A stretch of 64,000 bases of DNA, from positions 51,782 through 115,781 of the forward strand of contig CALVAY010000003.1 of NCBI GenBank assembly GCA_944325665.1. The letters are read 5' to 3'. This DNA is from Candidatus Gastranaerophilales bacterium (lineage in GTDB: Bacteria; Cyanobacteriota; Vampirovibrionia; Gastranaerophilales; Gastranaerophilaceae). The notes beneath the pieces are model-generated. The model saw only the letters and a list, made by a program, of their open reading frames with translations, was not told the DNA's origin and ran no database searches. Position numbers and translations under genes: made by a program. This document shows, one piece after another, positions 29,160-37,239 of the stretch (position 1 is its first letter; each line of letters opens with the position of its first letter).

Positions 29160-30026
29160 ATGAACGCACTAATTCAAGATTTAATTGAAAATAGAGAACA
29201 TGAAAAAATTCAAAAGCCGAATTTTGATACAAGAGTCGGCAGAGAATTTTTAGCGTTTTACCTTAAAACAAAGTTCAGACAAATCGTTAACTATGATAAA
29301 AAATCCCAAAAAAGACTCTTTATCGGCGTTAAAACGGATTTTCTTGAAAGGTTTTTAGACAGATTAATTAACCAACCCAAAAAGAAGATTTTAATTTCAA
29401 TTACAGGAGAATCGGCAAGCGGTAAATCAACCATTTGCAGCAAAATAAAGGAAATTGTCGATAAAAATAACTTACCTATTTCAATACTTAACACCGACAA
29501 CTACTTTAACGATATTTCAGACCTGATTAAACAATACGGAACTTTTGATGCACTAAGAGATTCAGGCTATGATGTTGATTCGCCCCATAATTTTCAATTA
29601 GATTTATTAAAAGAAGACATAATAAGCCTTGCAGAAGGTAAAGATATTTTAGCTCCCGAATATTTGGTTAACGGAACAGGTATAAGCGTTCCTAAAGCCA
29701 TAAAAGTCAAAAGTGAAAAAATAATTATTGTTGAAGGTATGGCGGCAACTTACAAAGAGGTTCATGACCTGTTTGATATAAAGATATATATTGATTTAGA
29801 CAACAAAACAAGAAGAAAACGCTTCTTAGACAGAGCAAAAACAAGAAATCAAGACCACCAAAATGCTCTTAAACATTGGGATTATGTATGCCAAGCAGGG
29901 CAAAAATATGTTGTAGGTGCAAAAGAATACTGCGATATTATCGCAAACGGCGAATGTGATTTAGAATACTTTGTCCAAATGCTTGAATACATTAACCTTG
30001 TTACAAATAACTTTCAAGAAGTTTAA
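29160..30026 (+). CDS. Uridine kinase-like P-loop kinase
   Basis: Predicted cytoplasmic nucleoside kinase of the uridine kinase/phosphoribulokinase superfamily. The 288 residues have about 75 unassigned N-terminal residues, Walker A GESASGKST, then ISILNTDNYFND and DSPHNFQLDLL, which matches the uridine-kinase substrate region. IIIVEGMAATY and RKRFLDRAKTRNQ follow, the latter a lid. The N-terminal extension is longer than in Udk, so another small-molecule substrate is possible. There is no ribosome site; TATATT sits at -12 to -7 from the ATG and TTGGCA/TATTAT also fits, suggesting its own leaderless promoter. It shares a four-base stop overlap (TTAA) with the next gene. Confidence 0.78.
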   Translation: MNALIQDLIENREHEKIQKPNFDTRVGREFLAFYLKTKFRQIVNYDKKSQKRLFIGVKTDFLERFLDRLINQPKKKILISITGESASGKSTICSKIKEIVDKNNLPISILNTDNYFNDISDLIKQYGTFDALRDSGYDVDSPHNFQLDLLKEDIISLAEGKDILAPEYLVNGTGISVPKAIKVKSEKIIIVEGMAATYKEVHDLFDIKIYIDLDNKTRRKRFLDRAKTRNQDHQNALKHWDYVCQAGQKYVVGAKEYCDIIANGECDLEYFVQMLEYINLVTNNFQEV

Positions 30027-30544
30027 CTAAAGAAATCAATAATTTTTTTCGAAAGCAGCTCTTCTTGCCTTACAAGATTCTCATAATCCGAATTATTATC
30101 AACTACTGCATCCCAATTTTTATAATTATCAAGAGCAGTTTCTGTTAAGTCATTTTCGTTAGTTATAACAGCTCGTTTTGAGCGGCTTTCGTAACTTGCT
30201 TCAATCCTAATTGTAAAAGCACCGTTTTGCTTAAAAACATCAAGCTCATGCTCGACTCTAATATCCGGAACAATAACGTTTTGAGGCATTGCGATAATAC
30301 TTTTTAACCAATAGTCGGGGTCTTGGCTTCTGCCCCAATTGCCTAATTTAATTAAATCATCTCTGTATAAATGCTTTTGAGCCTCGATTTGCTCAAAAGT
30401 TAAGTTATTTTCTCTGGCATACATTAGCTTAATGGCATCGCCTATACCAACTCTTATAAAATCATCAAACCTATCTAAAATAAGCTTCGCAAGAGTGTCT
30501 TTGCCTGAGTACTGTTTACCTGAAATAACAATGATTTTCTTCAT
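30023..30544 (-). CDS. Phosphomevalonate-kinase-like P-loop kinase
   Basis: A 173-residue kinase. The P-loop is SGKQYSGKDTL. The following layout (YARENNLTFEQI, YRDDLIKLGNWGRSQDPDYW, VPDIRVEHELDVFKQNGA, LDNYKNWDAVVDN) runs parallel to animal-type phosphomevalonate kinase, judged from memory of that family. It could instead be a deoxynucleotide monophosphate kinase. I chose the ATG at 30544 (MKKIIVISGK). TATAAT lies at -12 to -7 from it and no Shine-Dalgarno is seen. A nine-base inverted repeat lies 28 bases upstream. No mevalonate-pathway gene is nearby. Confidence 0.6.
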   Translation of the reverse strand: MKKIIVISGKQYSGKDTLAKLILDRFDDFIRVGIGDAIKLMYARENNLTFEQIEAQKHLYRDDLIKLGNWGRSQDPDYWLKSIIAMPQNVIVPDIRVEHELDVFKQNGAFTIRIEASYESRSKRAVITNENDLTETALDNYKNWDAVVDNNSDYENLVRQEELLSKKIIDFFS

Positions 30545-30571
30545 CAGATAATTATAATCCATATGCAAAAA

Positions 30572-30594
30572 TTCCGCAAATACTATTTGCGGAA
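30572..30594 (-). terminator. Inverted repeat followed by T5 on the minus strand, upstream of the kinase gene
   Basis: TTCCGCAAA, five bases, TTTGCGGAA is a perfect nine-base stem. On the minus strand it is followed by TTTTT (30571-30567), as in a Rho-independent terminator, and then by the -10 of the kinase gene. It may be an attenuator, a terminator for an unseen minus-strand RNA, or an operator. Confidence 0.45.
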
Positions 30595-30650
30595 CTGCCT
30601 CATCCTCTATTCACCTTTATATATTTAAGGTTTAATTATCGTTTTCATTT

Positions 30651-30717
30651 AGAGTATATACTCTATATATAATACAAAACAAATTAGGGCGTTGAATTTC
30701 AAAAAGTATATACTTTT
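30651..30717. promoter_or_regulatory. Two GTATATAC-centred palindromes upstream of the 30837 gene
   Basis: AGAGTATATACTCT (30651-30664) and AAAAGTATATACTTTT (30702-30717) are perfect 14- and 16-base palindromes with the same core. A TATAAT lies at 30668-30673, just after the first. The same box occurs upstream of the gene at 45677 (45635-45648). They look like operator sites. The whole region 30595-30836 holds no gene and is very AT-rich. Confidence 0.55.
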
Positions 30718-30836
30718 GTTACATATCTTAATATTTAAAACAAAAAAAGCAATTTTGAAAAACAAATTTTTTTTATAAAAGAGTAAAGAGAGCAAAAAAA
30801 GTTACACAAGAGGAATTAATTTAAGGAGAGACAGCT

Positions 30837-31322
30837 ATGGGCTGGGTTACAATTTCACTCAGAAAAATGGCATTAAAACAAAGAGTCCAAATGTTACAAT
30901 ACAGGGACTTACAGATTAGCCAAGAAAGGCAATCAATCGCTAATCAATCGCAATATACACAGCGATATTTAAATGCTATGAAAAACCAAGAGTACGGTGC
31001 AATACAACAAAGTTACATGGACAACGTTCAAAACTTGCAACAACAAAGCGCAAACTATGACCCGACCTCTAAAGAATGGACTGTCTATCAAAACACTCTT
31101 GACCAATATGCTCTAGTTCAATCAAGACAACAGATGGCACTTGATTCAGTATTCCAAGGATATGAAGATTCACTAATGGGCGATGTCAACAGACGTGATC
31201 AACAACTTGAAGCTGAACAGGTACAGGTTGAAACACAACTTCAAGCAGCACAAGCCGAGTTGAAAAACCTAGACGAAGCAATGCAATCAAGCATCGAAGA
31301 TAGTGCAATTAAATTAACATAA
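30837..31322 (+). CDS. Glutamine-rich helical protein of unknown function
   Basis: I do not recognise this 161-residue protein. It has no signal peptide, membrane helix or cysteine. It is rich in Gln (for example NVQNLQQQSANY) and looks helical throughout, with a likely coiled coil in the last 40 residues (QLEAEQVQVETQLQAAQAEL). A strong ribosome site, AAGGAGAG, precedes the ATG. The predicted leader is about 160 bases and carries a GTATATAC palindrome. It is monocistronic, ending at a good terminator. The strong translation signal and elaborate upstream region suggest regulated, possibly high expression of a structural or secreted protein; that is inference. Confidence 0.75.
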   Translation: MGWVTISLRKMALKQRVQMLQYRDLQISQERQSIANQSQYTQRYLNAMKNQEYGAIQQSYMDNVQNLQQQSANYDPTSKEWTVYQNTLDQYALVQSRQQMALDSVFQGYEDSLMGDVNRRDQQLEAEQVQVETQLQAAQAELKNLDEAMQSSIEDSAIKLT

Positions 31323-31355
31323 TATAAAAAATAATAAGGATAGGGAAGTTTAAGA

Positions 31356-31388
31356 TAAGCCTGCTAAAATAGCAGGCTTATTTATATT
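31356..31388 (+). terminator. Rho-independent terminator after the 30837 gene
   Basis: An 11-base perfect stem, TAAGCCTGCTA (31356-31366) and TAGCAGGCTTA (31370-31380), with a three-base AAA loop, followed by TTTATATT. Confidence 0.85.
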
Positions 31389-31424
31389 ATAAATTTATAT
31401 GATACAATCGATGATGGAGTGATT

Positions 31425-31991
31425 ATGTCATTTGAATTTATAAAAACCGAAATTAATGAGGTTATACTTGTAAAACCAAAAGTTTTCGAAGACAAAAGAG
31501 GTTTTTTGTTTGAAAGTTATAAAAAATCAGAATTTTATAACAACGGTATTAAAGAAAATTTTATTCAGGATAACCACTCAAAATCTTCAATACATGTTTT
31601 AAGAGGTCTGCATTATCAAAAAAAACCATATGCACAAGGAAAACTTGTACGATGTGTGAAGGGTAAAGTATATGATGTTGCAGTAGATATAAGAAAAAAT
31701 TCTAAAACATTTGGCAAATGGGTTGGTGAAATTTTAAGCGAAGAAAATAAAAATATGCTATACATCCCAAGCGGGTTTGCACATGGGTTTTTAACTTTAT
31801 CTGATACGGCAGAGTTAATGTATAAAACAACTTGCGAGTATTCACCACAGTGCGATAGGGGAATTTTATGGTCAGATAATGATATTAATATCAATTGGAG
31901 TGAGGTTTGTCCGAATTTAAAACCGATACTAAGCGAAAAAGATAAAGTGCAGCCCGAACTAAAAGATATTAAAGACGAGGATTTGCTATGA
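31425..31991 (+). CDS. rfbC: dTDP-4-dehydrorhamnose 3,5-epimerase
   Basis: Third step of dTDP-L-rhamnose synthesis, a cupin epimerase. The 188 residues contain DKRGFLFESY, FIQDNHSKSS, VLRGLHYQ with the catalytic His, GKVYDVAVDIR, and YIPSGFAHGF. The ATG at 31425 has GGAG at the correct distance; the GTG at 31419 lies inside that site. A TGATACAAT extended -10 at 31400-31408 may be the promoter. It begins the unit rfbC-rfbB-rfbD; rfbA is absent. Confidence 0.95.
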   Translation: MSFEFIKTEINEVILVKPKVFEDKRGFLFESYKKSEFYNNGIKENFIQDNHSKSSIHVLRGLHYQKKPYAQGKLVRCVKGKVYDVAVDIRKNSKTFGKWVGEILSEENKNMLYIPSGFAHGFLTLSDTAELMYKTTCEYSPQCDRGILWSDNDININWSEVCPNLKPILSEKDKVQPELKDIKDEDLL

Positions 31992-32965
31992 AAATACTTA
32001 TAACAGGCGGCGCGGGTTTTATTGGAAGCTGCTTTGTAAGATATATGCTAAACAAACATCAAGATTACAAAATAATAAACCTTGATGCACTTACCTATGC
32101 CGGAAATATAGAAAACTTGTCCGACGTTAAAGATAATCCAAACTACTCTTTTGTAAAAGGAAACATTTGTGATAAAAACCTTATAGTCGAGCTAACTAAA
32201 GATGTTGATGCGATTATAAACTTTGCAGCAGAGACCCATGTTGATAACTCTATATCAAATCCAAATATTTTTATTGAGACAAATGTTGTGGGAACTTTAA
32301 ATTTGCTTGAAGCTGCAAAAAATAACAAGGTTGAAAGATACCTGCAAGTTTCAACTGATGAAGTCTATGGCTCACTTGGTAAGGACGGCTACTTCACAGA
32401 ACGCACCCCTATTTCGCCAAACTCACCATATTCGGCCTCTAAAGCAAGTGCCGATATGCTGGTTAGAGCATATAATAAAACTTATAATGTACCTACACTT
32501 ATCACAAGGTGCTCAAATAACTATGGGCCATATCAATATCCTGAAAAATTAATACCGTTTTTTATATCAAAACTCTTAAAAGGCGAAAAAATTCCGCTTT
32601 ACGGCGACGGTCAAAATGTAAGGGATTGGCTCTATGTTTACGATCATGCAAGCGCAATAGACACCGTTTTACACAAAGGCAAAACAGGCGAAGTTTATAA
32701 TGTCGGCGGACATAACGAAAAAACAAATATTGAAATTACAAAGCTTATTCTTGAAAATATGGGTAAAGATGAAAGTATGATTGAATACGTTAAAGATAGG
32801 CCCGGACACGATAGAAGGTACGCAATAGATAATTCAAAAATTACAAACGAGCTTGGCTGGAAACCTTCAAAAACTTTTGAAGAAGGCATAAAAGATACTA
32901 TAAATTGGTATTTAGAAAATCAAGACTGGATTAAGTCAATAGAAAATAAAAAGGTACAAAAATAA
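31988..32965 (+). CDS. rfbB: dTDP-glucose 4,6-dehydratase
   Basis: Second step of dTDP-L-rhamnose synthesis, an NAD-dependent short-chain dehydrogenase. The 325 residues start ILITGGAGFIGSCFVRYM. They continue with FAAETHVDNSI, VSTDEVYGSLG, the YSASKASAD active-site Tyr-Lys, and RCSNNYGPYQYPEKLIP. It overlaps rfbC by four bases and rfbD by one. Confidence 0.96.
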   Translation: MKILITGGAGFIGSCFVRYMLNKHQDYKIINLDALTYAGNIENLSDVKDNPNYSFVKGNICDKNLIVELTKDVDAIINFAAETHVDNSISNPNIFIETNVVGTLNLLEAAKNNKVERYLQVSTDEVYGSLGKDGYFTERTPISPNSPYSASKASADMLVRAYNKTYNVPTLITRCSNNYGPYQYPEKLIPFFISKLLKGEKIPLYGDGQNVRDWLYVYDHASAIDTVLHKGKTGEVYNVGGHNEKTNIEITKLILENMGKDESMIEYVKDRPGHDRRYAIDNSKITNELGWKPSKTFEEGIKDTINWYLENQDWIKSIENKKVQK

Positions 32966-33804
32966 TGAAAACACTTGTTTTAGGTGCAAAGGGTATGCTT
33001 GGGCAAGATTTATGTCCGATATTAGAAAATGTCGGACTATTTGTGATTGAAGCAGACAGGGAAAATTTTGATTTATTAGACTTTGAAACAACAAAAGAAG
33101 CCATAAGGAGAATAAAACCAAATATTATAATCCACTGTGCCGCCTACACTAATGTTGAAAAAGCGGAAGAAGAAAGCGAACTTGCAAAAAAAATTAATAC
33201 TGATGCAACACAAAATATTGCAATTGTGGCAAATGAAATAGATGCAACATTAATTTATATTTCGACAGATTATGTTTTTGACGGAGAAAAAACAACTCCA
33301 TACACACCACAGGACAAGGCAAATCCGATAAGTGTTTACGGAAAAACAAAGTTTTTAGGCGAAGAAGCGGTTAGAAAATACTGCAAAAAGCATTATATTG
33401 CAAGAACAAGCTGGCTATACGGTTTGTATGGCAAAAATTTTGTTGAAACAATGTTATCTCTTAAAGACAAGGAAGAAATTAAAGTAGTTGATGACCGGAT
33501 AGGCTGCCCGACTTGGACTGTGGCATTATCAAGAGGGTTAATTTCCCTAATTGCAGGACAAAAACCCTACGGCACTTATCATATTTGCTCATCAGACTCT
33601 ACAAGCTGGTATGAGTATGCAAAAGAAATTTTTAAATTAGCAAACGAAAAAGTTAATTTAGTGCCGATAAAATCAGAACAATATCCTCAAAAAGCAAAAA
33701 GACCAAAGTATAGCGTAATGGACAATGACAATATTTGTCCCGATTGGAGAGTTTCTCTTAAAGAGTATTTTGAGCTGAGAAATAGTTTTAAAAATATTCA
33801 ATAA
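32965..33804 (+). CDS. rfbD: dTDP-4-dehydrorhamnose reductase
   Basis: Final step of dTDP-L-rhamnose synthesis. The 279 residues have LVLGAKGMLGQDL, IIIHCAAYTNVEKAEEE, YISTDYVFDG, the YGKTKFLGE catalytic Tyr-Lys pair and DDRIGCPTWT. The start overlaps rfbB by one base (TAATG). The product feeds rhamnose-containing surface glycans, in line with glycosyltransferase genes elsewhere in the window. Confidence 0.95.
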   Translation: MKTLVLGAKGMLGQDLCPILENVGLFVIEADRENFDLLDFETTKEAIRRIKPNIIIHCAAYTNVEKAEEESELAKKINTDATQNIAIVANEIDATLIYISTDYVFDGEKTTPYTPQDKANPISVYGKTKFLGEEAVRKYCKKHYIARTSWLYGLYGKNFVETMLSLKDKEEIKVVDDRIGCPTWTVALSRGLISLIAGQKPYGTYHICSSDSTSWYEYAKEIFKLANEKVNLVPIKSEQYPQKAKRPKYSVMDNDNICPDWRVSLKEYFELRNSFKNIQ

Positions 33805-33809
33805 AAAAA

Positions 33810-33852
33810 GGCTCAAAGTACTTCAAACTTACCTATAACCTTCCTTTGAGCC
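33810..33852. repeat. Inverted repeat after rfbD with minus-strand terminator shape
   Basis: GGCTCAAAG (33810-33818) and CTTTGAGCC (33844-33852) form a nine-base stem around 25 bases. On the plus strand no T run follows. On the minus strand seven T follow. Both neighbours are plus-strand genes, so a minus-strand terminator has no known customer. Confidence 0.45.
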
Positions 33853-33923
33853 CAGTAGCAAATACGGCATTACTCTTATAGACGTAAATTTTATTTTTAA
33901 GTTCCCCGATGTATAATTAAGTC

Positions 33924-35300
33924 ATGGATAATAAACTTTACGCCGAGCTTAAAAAAATATACAAAGACGACATACTATATAAAAAAGAGGATTTATACTC
34001 ATACGCTTACGATACCTCTCCAAATCCAAAAGAGGTAAAATTGCCCGAGTATGTCGTATTTCCAAAAAATACACAAATGGTGTCAGATACCTTAAAAGTG
34101 TGTTCAAAGTTTAATATGCCAATAATTGCAAGAGGAGCAGGCACTTGCCACTGTGGCGGTTGCAGAGTCAGCGACAAGGCTGTCGTAATTCATTTTTCAA
34201 AAATGAATAAAATTTTAAACATCAAAAAAGACGATCTGACTCTTGAAGTTGAACCCAATGCCACAATAAAAGAAATTAATCAAGAGGCAGAAAAAGAAGG
34301 GCTTTTCTTTCCGCCTGACCCGTCTAACTTAGCCGTATCGACAATAGGCGGGGCAGCAGCACTATGCTCGGGCGGCCCGAGAACTTTTAAATACGGAAAT
34401 ACAAAGGACTATATAATTAACTTAGAAGTAGTTCTTCATGACGGCACGGTAATAAATACAGGAGCTAACGTTGCAAAAAATGTAACAGGATATAACCTGA
34501 CATCCCTTTTTGTCGGCTCCGAAGGCACTCTTGGAATTATAACAAAACTAACGTTAAGACTAATTCCAAAGCCCGAAGTCAGACGAGTTACTTTAGCTTA
34601 TTTTGATAACCTGATTGAAGCAACATCGGCGGTAAATAATATTATAAATGCGGGTTTAATTCCTGCCACATTAGACTTGCTTGATAAAAATACCTTAAGC
34701 ACAATTGAAAAATTTAACCCTTGCGGACTTTTGTGCGATAAAGAAGCTGCACTTTTAATCGAGCTTGACGGATTTTTAGAGAATTTGAAATTTGAAAACG
34801 AAAAATTGTTTAATATTCTAAAAAAATCAAATTCGGCACAAATTATTCAAGCCAGTGATGAAGAAGAAAACGAGAGAATCTGGAAGGCAAGAAGAAGTGC
34901 GTTTGCAGCAGTAACGAAGCTTAAACCAAACGTCATAACAGAAGATGTGGTCGTGCCTCGCTCTAAAATCGTTCCGCTTGTTCAGGGCATTCAGAAGCTT
35001 TGTGAGGATAATAATATAATTGTTTGCATTATGGGTCATGCCGGAGACGGAAATATTCATCCAAACTTTGCATTAGACTTGTCGGATAAAGAAGAAAAAG
35101 AAAGATTTGAAAAGGTAAAAGATGAATTATTTTCACTTGCGCTAAAATTAGGCGGCTCACTTTCGGGCGAACATGGAATAGGCTGGGAAAAGAAGAAATA
35201 TCTAAAAGATGCGCTTGATGAAAACGCGCTTTTGTATATGGAAAAAATTAAAAAATTGTTCGATCCTAACAATATAATTAACCCGAACAAGATGTTTTAA
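33924..35300 (+). CDS. FAD-linked oxidase, GlcD-like (2-hydroxyacid dehydrogenase)
   Basis: Predicted flavin enzyme oxidising a 2-hydroxyacid such as glycolate or D-lactate. The 458 residues have an FAD_binding_4 domain with ARGAGTCHCGGCRVS, FFPPDPSNLAVSTIGG, YNLTSLFVGSEGTLGI, and a C-terminal domain ending GHAGDGNIHPNFALD and SGEHGIGWEKKKYL. The glycine-rich FAD loop has two Cys and one His (TCHCGGC), an unusual spelling. No GlcE or GlcF partner is adjacent. The promoter TATAAT is at -12 to -7 from the ATG, with no Shine-Dalgarno. Confidence 0.85.
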   Translation: MDNKLYAELKKIYKDDILYKKEDLYSYAYDTSPNPKEVKLPEYVVFPKNTQMVSDTLKVCSKFNMPIIARGAGTCHCGGCRVSDKAVVIHFSKMNKILNIKKDDLTLEVEPNATIKEINQEAEKEGLFFPPDPSNLAVSTIGGAAALCSGGPRTFKYGNTKDYIINLEVVLHDGTVINTGANVAKNVTGYNLTSLFVGSEGTLGIITKLTLRLIPKPEVRRVTLAYFDNLIEATSAVNNIINAGLIPATLDLLDKNTLSTIEKFNPCGLLCDKEAALLIELDGFLENLKFENEKLFNILKKSNSAQIIQASDEEENERIWKARRSAFAAVTKLKPNVITEDVVVPRSKIVPLVQGIQKLCEDNNIIVCIMGHAGDGNIHPNFALDLSDKEEKERFEKVKDELFSLALKLGGSLSGEHGIGWEKKKYLKDALDENALLYMEKIKKLFDPNNIINPNKMF

Positions 35301-35326
35301 TTTTTATTTGTGTTATATTTTGTCCT

Positions 35327-36661
35327 ATGGAAACAATTATTAAAAAATACCACATATACAAAAACTACGCCAAAGAACTGATTAAACTGTCAGCACCCAT
35401 TATGGCGGGCAACATTGCAAACATGCTGATAAATGTCGGAGATGTAATTGTTGCAGGCAGACACTCAACTCTAACACTTGGTGCAATCAGCGTTGCTTCG
35501 GCAATTTTTATGACCTTTATGATTGCAGCAGTTGGTTTAATGTCGAGTATTTCGCCCGTTGTATCGAACCTGAGAGGAGAGCGCAAAACAACAAAAACGC
35601 TTTTTAGAACAACTGTTAAATACTCTCTTACAATAGGGTTAATATTTTGCATTTTAATACAATTTGTAATAGGGCAAATACACTATATCGGCTTAACTCA
35701 AGACTTATACCCTCTAGTTGTTGAGTATCTGTATATATCAAGCTGGGGCATGTTTGGGGGCTTATTATTTATTGCACTAAAGGAATTTTTACAAGCTTAT
35801 GAAATTGTTAACTTTCCAAATATGATTACGGTAGTGCAAATATTTCTAAACTTGTTTTTAAATGTTGTTTTAGTTTTTGGCTTGCTCGGTTTTCCAAAAC
35901 TCGGCGTTAAGGGTCTTGCAATTGCAAGCTTAATTGTAAGAACACTGGGTGGATTGGCGATTTTTCTTTATTGCATACCCTTTTTAAAAGGACGCTCAAG
36001 AAGAGTAAAAACCTACATAAAAGACCTTTTAAAAACAGGCTGGCCAATATCTTTTGCACTATTTTTTGAATTTCTCGGCTTTAACATAACCGCAATTCTT
36101 GTCGGAAAGTTCTCGGCAATTTTAGCTGCCGCACACAATATAATAATTACTTTGACCTCAACAACATATATGTTTCCGCTCACAATTTCAAACGCCATTG
36201 CAATTAAAGTAGGCTTTGCAAACGGAGAAAGAAATATCTTAAATATCAAACGCTTTTCTCTTGCAGGAGCTTATGTAACAGTATTTTTTATGGCAATAAC
36301 AGCCCTTGTCTATACCTTCTTTTCAGCACCCCTGCTTTCGCTTTTTACAAACGACAAAGTCGTAGTTTCAACAGCAATACCCGTTATGACAATAGTAATT
36401 TGCTTTTTGTTTTTTGATGGAATACAGTGCGTATGTGTTGGCGCTCTAAAGGGGCTTAAAGACACAAAACCCATTATGCTTACAATGGCAATTGCTTACC
36501 TTTTAATAGGCACCCCGATAGGATGCCTTTTGGCGTTTAAATATAATATAGTCCTTAAGGGCTTTTGGATTGGGCTTGCAATAGCTCTTTTTGTCGCCTG
36601 TATGATTTCATCAACAATATTATTTAGGCGAATTAAAAAATTAAACAAAGAATATGTTTAA
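35327..36661 (+). CDS. MATE family efflux transporter
   Basis: Predicted multidrug/toxin:cation antiporter with about 12 membrane helices in 444 residues. The start, LSAPIMAGNIANMLINVGDVIVAGR, is typical of MATE, followed by LGAISVASAIF, then KTGWPISFALFFEFLGF at the second half. An extended -10, TGTTATATT, ends eight bases before the ATG, so the message may be leaderless. Its stop abuts that of the convergent parvulin gene without a gap. Confidence 0.88.
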   Translation: METIIKKYHIYKNYAKELIKLSAPIMAGNIANMLINVGDVIVAGRHSTLTLGAISVASAIFMTFMIAAVGLMSSISPVVSNLRGERKTTKTLFRTTVKYSLTIGLIFCILIQFVIGQIHYIGLTQDLYPLVVEYLYISSWGMFGGLLFIALKEFLQAYEIVNFPNMITVVQIFLNLFLNVVLVFGLLGFPKLGVKGLAIASLIVRTLGGLAIFLYCIPFLKGRSRRVKTYIKDLLKTGWPISFALFFEFLGFNITAILVGKFSAILAAAHNIIITLTSTTYMFPLTISNAIAIKVGFANGERNILNIKRFSLAGAYVTVFFMAITALVYTFFSAPLLSLFTNDKVVVSTAIPVMTIVICFLFFDGIQCVCVGALKGLKDTKPIMLTMAIAYLLIGTPIGCLLAFKYNIVLKGFWIGLAIALFVACMISSTILFRRIKKLNKEYV

Positions 36662-37030
36662 TTATTGTTTGTCTATAACTTTAATCAAGTGCCAGCCAAA
36701 GTCTGTTCTAACAGGGTCCGATATTTCTCCGACAGGCAAAGAAAATGCAGCGTCTTCAAATTCTTTTACCATTTTTCCGCGCTCGAAATAACCGAGATTT
36801 CCGCCATATTCACCCGAAGGACATGCCGAATATTTCTTTGCTACAGAGCCAAAAGACTCGCCGTTTTCAATTCTGTTTTTTAATGCTTTTGCCTTGGACT
36901 CGGACGACACAAGAATATGCGCCGCATTAACTTTAGTATAGCTTTGAGCATTTGGGTCAAGCTCAACTTTTGCTTGAGAAGCAAGTGTAACAAACATTAA
37001 TGTAAACAATGTAAATAATAATTTTTTCAT
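36662..37030 (-). CDS. Exported parvulin-type peptidyl-prolyl isomerase
   Basis: Periplasmic or surface foldase of the PpiC family. The 122 residues have a Sec signal peptide (about 1-20, KKLLFTLFTLMFVTLASQA). One parvulin domain follows: AAHILVSSESKAKALK, SACPSGEYGGNLGYFERGKMV, EFEDAAFSLPVGEISDPV and FGWHLIKV. GGGAT precedes the ATG. Confidence 0.93.
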   Translation of the reverse strand: MKKLLFTLFTLMFVTLASQAKVELDPNAQSYTKVNAAHILVSSESKAKALKNRIENGESFGSVAKKYSACPSGEYGGNLGYFERGKMVKEFEDAAFSLPVGEISDPVRTDFGWHLIKVIDKQ

Positions 37031-37103
37031 GAATTTATCCCATTAAAACTAACAAAATCAGTTTAGCATAGATTTGAATTTTAAAAAATTAATCTAAAGA
37101 TAA

Positions 37104-37132
37104 TTGACACAAGAAAACAAAAATTTTATTAT
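37104..37132 (+). promoter_or_regulatory. nrdDG promoter
   Basis: Perfect TTGACA (37104-37109), 17-base spacer, TATTAT (37127-37132). The predicted transcript start is near 37139, which is exactly where the riboswitch begins. Confidence 0.75.
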
Positions 37133-37138
37133 TATTAA

Positions 37139-37236
37139 ATCAACAAGGAAAGCTGGGTGAAAATCCCTCACTGGTCCGCAACCGTTACAGTCGGAATACT
37201 TGTCGATAATGGTATTACCTCGAGACAGGAGAAGAG
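37139..37236 (+). ncRNA. Cobalamin riboswitch upstream of nrdD
   Basis: The leader contains the conserved core of cobalamin riboswitches: GGAAAGCTGGGTGAAAATCC followed by GGTCCGCAACCGTTA. A B12-box-like end follows (ACCTCGAGACAGGAG, about 37217-37231). The last part overlaps the ribosome site GGAG (37228-37231) of nrdD, and no terminator hairpin with T run is seen. Control is therefore probably at translation, by hiding the ribosome site when cobalamin is bound. The B12 box is a poor match to the consensus, so a short or divergent class is likely. Confidence 0.8.
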
Positions 37237-37239
37237 AAT

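Noticed and set aside
29160..30026. Calling the P-loop gene phosphoribulokinase as a photosynthesis relic
   Set aside because: The NTDNYFND and DSPHNFQLDLL blocks fit uridine kinase better, and no Calvin-cycle gene is present.
33810..33852. Resemblance of the minus strand (GGAAGG inside a hairpin) to the SRP 4.5S RNA core
   Set aside because: The conserved tetraloop and internal-loop sequence of SRP RNA is not present and the stem is too short.
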